Source of the DNA: CAZUZD01 sp964624465
GTDB taxonomy: Bacteria > Planctomycetota > Planctomycetia > Isosphaerales > Isosphaeraceae
DNA length: 10,042 nucleotides
Assembly (NCBI GenBank): GCA_964624465.1
Contig: CAZUZD010000231.1
Location: 1 to 10,042, forward strand
Direction: 5' to 3'
The notes beneath the pieces are model-generated. The model was given only the letters and a program-made list of their open reading frames with translations, ran no database searches and was not told the DNA's origin. Below, one piece after another: positions 5,392 to 10,042 of this stretch; the stretch's first letter is position 1; each line of letters opens with the position of its first letter. A program made the position numbers and the translations under genes.

Positions 5392-6495
5392 TCAGCGCCC
5401 GGCGGCGGGCAGGAACGCGAACGGCTCGGCCGCCCGGAACTGCGCGGCCGCGTTGCCGCTGTACGACTGGCCGCCGGCCAGTTCCAGCCGCTTGACCGGC
5501 GCGCCGGCGGCGAAGTCCAGGTCGGCCAGCGGCACCCAGAAGGTGCACGGGCTGAGCGCCGAGTCGAAGATCAGCACCTGGTTCGTCTGGTCGATGACCG
5601 TGCGCCAGATCGTCGACGAGATGTTCGGCTGCCCCGGCGTGCCGATGCCCAGGGGCACGCCCACGCTCCGCATCACCGAGAGCACCGAGGCCCGCGCCTG
5701 GTTCTCGAAGGTCTGGCCCCGCACGCCCCCCAGGTAGTTGGCGTCGGGCTGGCGCGGGATCGACTTCAGCAGGAACGAGGCCCGCGCGAAGCGGTCGGCG
5801 GCGCGGTTGGTGCCGGGCAGGAACTCCAGGCCGCCGATGGCGTCCCAGTAGGCGTTGATCGCCAGCTGCTGGTCGAAGCTCGGCGAGTTGGTCATGACCG
5901 TGTACGGCTTGCCGTGGTGCACGACGAGCTTGCCGCCCAGGTACTCGAAGATCGCCGAGTCGCCGGTCGCGTCGGAGATCGCCAGGTGCAGCTGCGCGCC
6001 GGCGCCGTTGGGCAGCTTCGGGGCGATCACCCGGAACGGCTCGGCCCGCAGCGCGGTGACCGCCTCGTCGACGGTGGCGAACTGGTCGAGGACGTACTGC
6101 GCCCAGGTGCTGATCGAGAGCGCCGGCCCGTCGCCGACCGCGCCGTAGTCGCTCTCGGCCAGGTACAGGACGTTGGCCACCAGGCCCTTCTCGTTGATCC
6201 CATCGGCGGTGCCGACGTCGTAGCCGCTGACGACCAGGCTGCCGTACTTCGCGGTCCAGGCCACGCTGTTGGCCCCGGCCCGGCCGTCGCGGCGCATCCC
6301 CCGGGGCAGGACCCAGAGGTTCGACCGCATGTCCTCGGCCCAGTCCATGCCGCGCCCGGTGATCACCAGGCCGTTCTTCGCCACGTAGAGGATGCGCGTG
6401 CAGCCCCACGCCGGCGCCAGGCCGCCCGGCGGCAGCAGGCCCAGGAGGGCGGAGAGCATCAGCACCAGACCCAACCGACGACGCCTGGCAGACAT
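5392..6495 (-). CDS. Exported Ntn-hydrolase of the choloylglycine hydrolase / penicillin V acylase family (C59)
   Basis: The protein has 367 residues from the ATG at 6495, which has GGAG 7 nt upstream. Residues 1-31 form a signal peptide (R-R-R-R, then a Leu-rich core, ending A-W-G). Cleavage before Cys32 would expose the N-terminal nucleophile of this family. Taking Cys32 as residue 1, Arg48 and Asp51 (in G-R-G-M-D-W) fall at positions 17 and 20, the spacing of the penicillin V acylase active site. Asn203 (M-T-N-S-P-S-F) and Arg235 (D-R-F-A-R) fit the later catalytic Asn and Arg by motif. The family hydrolyses amide bonds of conjugated bile salts, penicillin V or N-acyl-homoserine lactones. 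Bile salts are unlikely in a free-living planctomycete, so an acyl-homoserine lactone or another N-acyl amide is a fair guess only. A lipobox reading of A-W-G-C is unlikely because of the Trp at -2. Confidence 0.92.
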   Translation of the reverse strand: MSARRRRLGLVLMLSALLGLLPPGGLAPAWGCTRILYVAKNGLVITGRGMDWAEDMRSNLWVLPRGMRRDGRAGANSVAWTAKYGSLVVSGYDVGTADGINEKGLVANVLYLAESDYGAVGDGPALSISTWAQYVLDQFATVDEAVTALRAEPFRVIAPKLPNGAGAQLHLAISDATGDSAIFEYLGGKLVVHHGKPYTVMTNSPSFDQQLAINAYWDAIGGLEFLPGTNRAADRFARASFLLKSIPRQPDANYLGGVRGQTFENQARASVLSVMRSVGVPLGIGTPGQPNISSTIWRTVIDQTNQVLIFDSALSPCTFWVPLADLDFAAGAPVKRLELAGGQSYSGNAAAQFRAAEPFAFLPAAGR

Positions 6496-6502
6496 GAGCA
6501 CG

Positions 6503-6506
6503 CTCC
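6503..6506 (-). promoter_or_regulatory. Shine-Dalgarno GGAG for the acylase gene
   Basis: GGAG on the minus strand, 7 nt before the ATG at 6495-6493, supports this start over one 24 codons upstream at 6567. It also places a basic n-region directly at the start of the signal peptide. Confidence 0.6.
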
Positions 6507-6609
6507 GGGAATCCAGGGGGACACGGGCGGGACCCTGGCGACGCGACGTCGCGTCCCGGGCCGGCACGGCCTGCTGTGGAGCGGAGCGGGAGTCGAACGC
6601 CGACCCGAT

Positions 6610-6654
6610 GGCACCGCGCTCCGGGGCCCCCAGCCTATCCGGGAGGCCGGTGCC
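6610..6654 (-). other. Structured intergenic stem-loop between nagB and the acylase gene
   Basis: GGCACCG (6610-6616) pairs exactly with CGGTGCC (6648-6654). Inside, CTCCGG (6619-6624) pairs with CCGGGAG (6639-6645) with one bulge, leaving a C-rich loop. It is flanked by two copies of GCCGACCC (6599-6606, 6652-6659). It could be the end of the nagB transcript or a leader element of the acylase gene. I cannot tell which. Confidence 0.35.
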
Positions 6655-6657
6655 GAC

Positions 6658-6683
6658 CCAGGGCGTCGGGCGGCGGACCCTGG
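6658..6683 (-). terminator. Weak hairpin just after nagB
   Basis: CCAGGG (6658-6663) and CCCTGG (6678-6683) form a 6-bp stem with a 14-nt loop. It begins 2 nt beyond the TAA of nagB on the minus strand. No T-tract follows. Short, so low confidence. Confidence 0.3.
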
Positions 6684-6685
6684 AT

Positions 6686-7555
6686 TTACAGGCCGGCGGC
6701 GGCGGGCTCGTCGAGCAGCCAGACGACGCGGTCGGCGACGGTCTGGAGCAGCGAGCCGGGGCAGGCGGCGGTGATCGGGCCCCGGAGCGAGCCGGCGACG
6801 GCCTCGGCCTTCCTGGCGCCGAAGGCGAGCACGAGGATCGTGCGGGCGGCCAGGATCGGGGCCACGCCCACCGTCAGCGCCGTCAGGGGCACCGACTCGG
6901 TCGAGCCGAAGTCGCGGGCGGCGTCGGCGGTGGTCATCGGGTGCAGCGGCACCCGGCGGGTCGGCAGCGCCAGGGCCTCGGCCACGCTCAGCTCGCTGGG
7001 CTCGTTGAAGCCGATGTGGCCGTTGCGGCCGATGCCCAGCAGTTGCAGGTCGAGGCCGCCGGCCTCGGCGATCCAGCGGTCGAACTGGGCGCAGTGCTCG
7101 GCCACCGCCGCCTCGGGCACGGTGCCGTCCAGGACGTGCGCCTGATTGGCCGGCAGGTCGACGGGCGCGAACAGCCGCTGGTGCATGTACGCCCGATAGC
7201 TCTGCGGGTCGCAGGGGCTCATCGGGTAGAACTCGTCGAGGTTGAACGTGTGCACCGGCGCGAACGAGCACTCGCCGGCGCGGTGGCGGTCGACGAGGCG
7301 GCGGTAGACGGGGATCGGCGTGCCGCCGGTGGCCAGGCCGAGGTTCGCCCGGCCGCGCGCGGCCACCGCCCGGTGGATGCAGGCGACGATCTGGTCGGCC
7401 GCGTCGCGGCAGGCCGGACCGGGCTCGTCGTAGATGTAGACCGTTCCGGCGGCGGAGTCGAGGCGGCGGGGGGCTGGGGCGGGCACGGCGCACTCGTCGC
7501 GAGGGGACAGGGAGGGACCACCACCCGGCGCCCATGGCCGGCGGGCCGGTCGCAT
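6686..7555 (-). CDS. nagB: Glucosamine-6-phosphate deaminase (NagB)
   Basis: NagB converts glucosamine-6-phosphate to fructose-6-phosphate and ammonia, feeding amino sugars into glycolysis in the cytoplasm. Family motifs, numbered from the ATG at 7555 (289 residues), are the phosphate-binding G-L-A-T-G-G-T-P (73-80), N-L-D-E-F-Y (105-110, Asp107 the likely catalytic base) and G-I-G-R-N-G-H-I-G-F-N-E-P (174-186). In that last motif His180 and Glu185 match the ring-opening pair, and Asn178 replaces the Asp of the E. coli enzyme, as in many Gram-positive NagB proteins. L-T-V-G-V (227-231) and the later Lys249 also fit. The first 23 or so residues are Pro/Gly/Arg-rich and not family-like. A GTG at 7486 would give 266 residues, the usual length, and may be the real start. 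Neither start has a clear ribosome site. It lies 19 bp behind the PIG-L gene, so the two are probably one operon. Confidence 0.95.
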   Translation of the reverse strand: MRPARRPWAPGGGPSLSPRDECAVPAPAPRRLDSAAGTVYIYDEPGPACRDAADQIVACIHRAVAARGRANLGLATGGTPIPVYRRLVDRHRAGECSFAPVHTFNLDEFYPMSPCDPQSYRAYMHQRLFAPVDLPANQAHVLDGTVPEAAVAEHCAQFDRWIAEAGGLDLQLLGIGRNGHIGFNEPSELSVAEALALPTRRVPLHPMTTADAARDFGSTESVPLTALTVGVAPILAARTILVLAFGARKAEAVAGSLRGPITAACPGSLLQTVADRVVWLLDEPAAAGL

Positions 7556-7574
7556 CGGGCTCGAAGGCTCGGGC

Positions 7575-8525
7575 TCAGAGCGCGGCGGCGAGGACCTGGC
7601 CGCTGACCGGATCGAGCTGGCCGCTGAAGATCCCCAGCGCCAGCTGGATCGGGTCGAGCAGGTTCAGGTACGCGCGGTCGGGGTCGTACTTCTCGACCTG
7701 GAAGAGCTCGACGCCGACGAACGACTCCTCGGCGCGGCTGGAGCGGCCGCTGGGGGTGTGCCCCTCGGACCACTCGCGGGTCAGGGCGGCGTAGGCGCGG
7801 CCCAGGTGCGAGCAGAACTCGAAGTAGTCGGTCAGCAGGAGCTGCGAGGCGTGGCAGTGGATCGCCCACTGCTTGGCCCGCTCGGCCTCGGCGTCGTAGG
7901 GGAAGAAGGCGTTGGGGCGCGGCAGCGGACCCCAGGGGGTCCAGCCGGTCAGGATCACCGTGTCGTTGAGGTGCGCGCCCAGCAGGCCGATCGCCGTCAG
8001 GCAGCGGGTCATCCGGTGCGCCTGGTGCGCGTCGGTCGCCGGCGGGATGATGACCGCGCCGGGCCGGCGGGTGTTGAACCAGTCGATCGTCTTGTCGAGG
8101 TCGGCGGCCGAGGGGCCGTAGCCGGGCGTGCGGTAGGCGTCCAGCTCCCAGCAGATGGCCTCGGCGCCCAGGACCTCGCATTCGAGGCGGAACTCGCTCT
8201 CGCGGACCGAGACCTTCTTCTTGTCGTTGAGCCAGGGCGCGTCGACGTTCCGCTCGCCGGTGAATACGAGAACCTCGATCACCGGCAGCCCGCGCTTCAC
8301 GGCGTACTCGTGCAGCAGGCAGGCGGCGGTGATGGCGCCGTCGTCGGCGTGCGGGCAGAGCATGACCAGCGGCCGGTCGGGCCCGATCGCGGTGCGCAGC
8401 TCCTTGCGGACGTCGGCCAGGTGCCCGTGCGCGCCGTTGACCTCGACCGTGCGGAGGATGTTCTCGAAGGCCGGTTGCCAGTGCGTGCAGCGTGCAGCCA
8501 GGCTCGCTCGGTCGCTCATCGGCAT
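7575..8525 (-). CDS. PIG-L (LmbE-like) family N-deacetylase
   Basis: The protein has 316 residues from the ATG at 8525; a second ATG two codons later (8519) is also possible. The upstream frame runs back to a GTG at 8636, but it crosses a hairpin and reads like non-coding DNA. The metal-binding motif is C-P-H-A-D-D-G (57-63): His59 and Asp62 would hold Zn, and Asp61 would be the base. The usual P-H-P-D-D-E is thus altered at two places, but the metal and base residues are kept. D-A-H-Q-A-H-R (165-171) supplies the third ligand. PIG-L enzymes remove N-acetyl groups from GlcNAc-type sugars (GlcNAc-phosphatidylinositol, mycothiol and bacillithiol precursors, chitobiose). With nagB next in the operon, deacetylation of an N-acetylated amino sugar is the natural reading, but the sugar is unknown. 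No signal peptide, so cytoplasmic. Confidence 0.88.
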   Translation of the reverse strand: MPMSDRASLAARCTHWQPAFENILRTVEVNGAHGHLADVRKELRTAIGPDRPLVMLCPHADDGAITAACLLHEYAVKRGLPVIEVLVFTGERNVDAPWLNDKKKVSVRESEFRLECEVLGAEAICWELDAYRTPGYGPSAADLDKTIDWFNTRRPGAVIIPPATDAHQAHRMTRCLTAIGLLGAHLNDTVILTGWTPWGPLPRPNAFFPYDAEAERAKQWAIHCHASQLLLTDYFEFCSHLGRAYAALTREWSEGHTPSGRSSRAEESFVGVELFQVEKYDPDRAYLNLLDPIQLALGIFSGQLDPVSGQVLAAAL

Positions 8526-8539
8526 GTGTTCCGGCCGTT

Positions 8540-8588
8540 GGGACGCCGCGCGGCCGCGCCGCGGGAGTGCGGCGCTGGGGGGCGTCCC
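8540..8588 (-). promoter_or_regulatory. Nested hairpin in the leader of the PIG-L/nagB operon
   Basis: The outer stem GGGACGCC (8540-8547) pairs exactly with GGCGTCCC (8581-8588). The inner stem GCGCCGC (8556-8562) pairs with GCGGCGC (8569-8575) around a 6-nt loop, and a 12-nt palindrome GCGCGGCCGCGC (8548-8559) offers an alternative fold. It ends 14 nt before the start codon at 8525. A perfect AAGGAGG (8594-8588, minus) abuts it but has no start codon within range. It could be an attenuator or a translational control element; this is inferred from structure only. Confidence 0.35.
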
Positions 8589-8612
8589 CTCCTTACGGGG
8601 GTGGGTGAAGGT

Positions 8613-8641
8613 ATTCTTCAGTCTGGGCCCATCCACGTCAA
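8613..8641 (-). promoter_or_regulatory. Possible sigma70-type promoter for the PIG-L/nagB operon
   Basis: Minus strand: TTGACG (8641-8636, 5 of 6 matches to the -35 consensus), a 17-nt spacer, then AAGAAT (8618-8613, 4 of 6 matches to -10). It would start transcription near 8606, about 80 nt before the ATG, with the nested hairpin in the leader. Confidence 0.4.
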
Positions 8642-8670
8642 CACCGACGCCCGCCCCCCCCCGGGAAACC

Positions 8671-8685
8671 CCGACCCCCAGTCGG
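8671..8685 (-). terminator. Weak terminator-like hairpin downstream of the cNMP-binding protein gene
   Basis: CCGAC (8671-8675) pairs with GTCGG (8681-8685) around a 5-nt loop. On the minus strand it is followed by GGGGTTT. It lies 56 nt past the stop at 8741 and upstream of the next operon's promoter-like element. The stem is short and the tail weak. Confidence 0.25.
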
Positions 8686-8740
8686 TCCAGGCCTCAATCA
8701 GGGCAATCTGGGGACCCTGGGCAAGCCAACGGCGCCCGGC

Positions 8741-9274
8741 TCAGAGGCCGGACTCGTCGAAGAGCCGCGCGCGGAAGTGGGCCCACTCGGTGCGGCGGGG
8801 GTCGCCGGCGGGTCGGCCGGCCAGCTCGTGGGTGATGCGGTGCTCGAGCCGGTCGATGCGGTCGGCCAGGATCCGCACGGCGGCCAGGGCCAGCTGCTCG
8901 CTGGCCTGAGCGTCGACCCGCCGCAGCACGGCCAGGCCGTCGCGGTCCAGCGCCAGCAGTCGCACGGTGGTCCGGGCCTGCACCCCGTAGTCGGGGGGCC
9001 GGGGCCGGAAGAACGCGACCAGGCCGAAGACGTTCGGCGCCGGCAGGGTGGCCAGCACCTCGCGCTGGCCCTGCGGACCCTGGCGGACGACCTCGACCTC
9101 GCCGGCGATCAGGAAGCTGATGTGGTCGCCCGGCTCCCCCTGCCGCAGCAGCACGGTGCCGGCCGCCGCCGTGCGCTCCTCCAGCAGCGACAGCAGCAGC
9201 CGGCGGGCGGCCGAGTCGAGATCGGCGAGCCAGGGGGCCCCCAGGAACAGCTCGGCGGCCTCGGGCGCGATCAT
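8741..9274 (-). CDS. Stand-alone cyclic-nucleotide-binding (Crp/cNMP) domain protein without HTH
   Basis: The protein has 177 residues. I start it at the ATG at 9274 because GAGG ends 6 nt upstream; the ATG at 9280 would abut the same GAGG with no spacing. Residues about 15-120 form a cNMP beta-barrel: L-R-Q-G-E-P-G-D (43-50), F-L-I-A-G-E-V-E-V-V (54-63), and a following helix at about 122-150 (E-Q-L-A-L-A-A-V-R-I-L). In Crp the pocket has G-E and R-S contacts; here the aligned region reads F-G-L-V-A-F-F (83-89) and D-Y (95-96), so both the Glu and Arg ligands are missing. Only about 27 residues follow the helix, too few for the winged HTH of Crp/Fnr regulators. It may therefore sense something other than cAMP, or act through protein contacts. 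It is 215 bp upstream of the PIG-L gene on the same strand. Confidence 0.85.
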   Translation of the reverse strand: MIAPEAAELFLGAPWLADLDSAARRLLLSLLEERTAAAGTVLLRQGEPGDHISFLIAGEVEVVRQGPQGQREVLATLPAPNVFGLVAFFRPRPPDYGVQARTTVRLLALDRDGLAVLRRVDAQASEQLALAAVRILADRIDRLEHRITHELAGRPAGDPRRTEWAHFRARLFDESGL

Positions 9275-9280
9275 GGCCAT

Positions 9281-9284
9281 CCTC
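9281..9284 (-). promoter_or_regulatory. Shine-Dalgarno GAGG deciding the start of the cNMP-domain gene
   Basis: GAGG on the minus strand ends 6 nt before the ATG at 9274 and directly touches the ATG at 9280. Normal spacing therefore favours 9274. Confidence 0.5.
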
Positions 9285-9606
9285 GGGGTGCGGGCCGGGA
9301 ACCGGGCGCCCGGGCAGGGTGCGCAACCCGGGCAATTCGGGAGCGCCTCGACCGGCGGCCAGGGGCGGGGAAAAGGCTGGGCCGGAGGGCCCGACCTTGC
9401 CGATTGTAACGGGGAAGCCACCTGGTTTCCGCCCCGCGGTCCATCGAGGGCCGGGAAAAGTCGGGCGATGCGGGGGCGATGGCCGATGCAACCTCGGGCC
9501 GATTGTGCGGGATGTGCCAGCCGGGGGACTCCCCGGCGGGGGCGACCGGCGCGATCGGGCCGCAGTTCTGGGATCGGCGCGACCAGGGATGGTGGCGGGC
9601 ACGGAC

Positions 9607-9614
9607 GGAGGGAG
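9607..9614 (+). promoter_or_regulatory. Shine-Dalgarno GGAGGGAG for the lipoprotein gene
   Basis: This purine-rich stretch ends 5 nt before the ATG at 9620 and is the best support for that start in a frame with no other short cue. Confidence 0.7.
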
Positions 9615-9619
9615 CCGCG

Positions 9620-10042
9620 ATGAACCGGACACGGATCGCCTGGAGCCTGGGGCTCCTCGTGGGGTTCTCCGGCTGTGCAGGCTGGAAGCAGCGCCCGCAG
9701 GTCGGGACGCTGCCCCCCGACTCCGTGCCGGTGGGCGCCAGCCGGCGCCCGGCCGAGGCGGTGACCCCGGCGGCCTGGGCCGGCGAGACCGCCCCCGAGC
9801 GGTCGCCCACCCAGGCCAAGGTCGTCACGCCGTTCCGCCCCGCGCCCCGGGGCTCGACCACGACCGATCCGGCCACGCCGCTGGTCGACCCGTTCCGCAC
9901 GCCCACCCACCCGGTGCGCGACGTGGTCCGCTACTTCCCCGGCCTGAACCGCCCCGACGCCGCGCTCGACCCGGCCGATCCGGCCGCCGCCGAGTCCGAC
10001 CCCGGGGCGCCCCCCGCCCGGACCGGGATGGGCCTGGGCCTG
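9620..10042 (+). CDS. Putative lipoprotein, Pro/Ala-rich (3' end outside window)
   Basis: 141 codons are visible and the frame is open to the window edge. The start has a good ribosome site. The N-terminus is a short lipoprotein-type signal: M-N-R-T-R, a Leu/Val core, then F-S-G-C with Cys19. Phe at -3 is a loose lipobox fit, so lipidation is likely but not certain. After the Cys the chain is rich in Pro, Ala, Arg, Thr and Asp, with no motif I recognise. Notable are two P-F-R-[PT] stretches (near codons 74 and 93) and D-V-V-R-Y-F-P-G-L. It looks like a disordered or extended cell-envelope protein. It is divergent from the cNMP-domain gene. No function can be given. Confidence 0.75.
   Translation, partial: MNRTRIAWSLGLLVGFSGCAGWKQRPQVGTLPPDSVPVGASRRPAEAVTPAAWAGETAPERSPTQAKVVTPFRPAPRGSTTTDPATPLVDPFRTPTHPVRDVVRYFPGLNRPDAALDPADPAAAESDPGAPPARTGMGLGL

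Larger units (their letters stand above)
9275..9619. promoter_or_regulatory. Divergent intergenic region (345 bp) between the cNMP-domain gene and the lipoprotein gene
   Basis: I see no credible gene here; open frames crossing it are compositional. It should hold both divergent promoters. On the minus strand TACAAT (9408-9403, 5 of 6 matches to -10) is the only good hexamer, about 130 nt before the start at 9274. A GGAAAC lies 16 nt further upstream of it (9430-9425). On the plus strand I find no -10-like element. A 7-bp hairpin GCCGGGG/CCCCGGC with a 4-nt loop lies at 9520-9537 and could be in the leader of the lipoprotein gene. GGGCGCCCGGG-type short repeats occur near 9290-9325. Confidence 0.35.

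Noticed and set aside
6575..6606. tRNA-like T-arm on the minus strand (GTTCGACTCCC)
   Set aside because: The 11-mer resembles a T-loop, but the flanking 5-bp T-stem does not pair, no matching acceptor 5' strand is found upstream, and no D-arm or anticodon arm can be built.
5245..6774. Plus-strand open frame (509 codons) antisense to the acylase gene
   Set aside because: Low-complexity Arg/Gly/His-rich translation; the minus strand has a signal peptide and a complete Ntn active site with a good ribosome site.
8526..8636. N-terminal extension of the PIG-L protein to the GTG at 8636
   Set aside because: The 37 added residues are Arg/Pro-rich and cross the nested hairpin and the promoter-like element; the conserved-looking protein starts near the ATG at 8525.
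9271..9910. Minus-strand open frames running from the cNMP-domain gene into the divergent lipoprotein gene
   Set aside because: Low-complexity translations with no domain before the cNMP barrel; the plus-strand lipoprotein frame has a good ribosome site and a signal sequence in the same place.

Overview
The window is a very GC-rich chromosomal segment, most likely from a planctomycete of the Isosphaeraceae/Gemmataceae type. I base this on the base composition, on an N-terminal L-E-x-R-x-L-L motif (the LEPR-XLL sorting-type signature known mainly from Planctomycetota) on a small hydrolase, and on the mix of exported hydrolases. The phylum is an inference; there is no marker gene here. Because of the GC content, long open frames lie antisense to nearly every gene. 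I treat these as shadows.

Left part, plus strand (1-3164): the 3' portion of a beta-lactamase-fold serine hydrolase with a bacterial tandem repeat (BTRD1-like) segment in front of it, followed by two tandem paralogous SGNH/GDSL hydrolases. The second SGNH gene is best started at a GTG at 2346, which puts its L-E-x-R motif at exactly the same residues as in the first copy. Each gene is followed by an inverted repeat, and two have a -10-like element upstream, so they look like separate transcription units.

Middle (3278-5224, minus): an exported protein made of seven tandem ComEA-like helix-hairpin-helix domains joined by Pro/Ala linkers, with Lys-rich histone-H1-like stretches near the N-terminus. 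It converges on the second SGNH gene across a 13-bp perfect stem. This is the most unusual object in the window: ComEA proteins normally carry one such domain, so this looks like a multivalent periplasmic or surface DNA-binding protein.

Right part, minus strand (5392-9274), in order of transcription: a lone cyclic-nucleotide-binding-domain protein with no HTH, a PIG-L (LmbE-like) N-deacetylase, NagB glucosamine-6-phosphate deaminase 19 bp behind it, and an exported N-terminal-nucleophile acylase of the choloylglycine hydrolase/penicillin V acylase family. The PIG-L/NagB pair suggests deacetylation of an N-acetylated amino sugar followed by deamination and isomerisation into glycolysis. A promoter-like TTGACG-17-AAGAAT and a nested hairpin precede this pair. 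At the far right, a divergent lipoprotein gene (9620 onward, plus) runs off the window.

I see no CRISPR array, rRNA, credible tRNA, transposase or prophage gene. No complete new defence or mobile system is visible; the best candidates for novelty are the seven-domain HhH protein and the LEPR-XLL-tagged SGNH pair.
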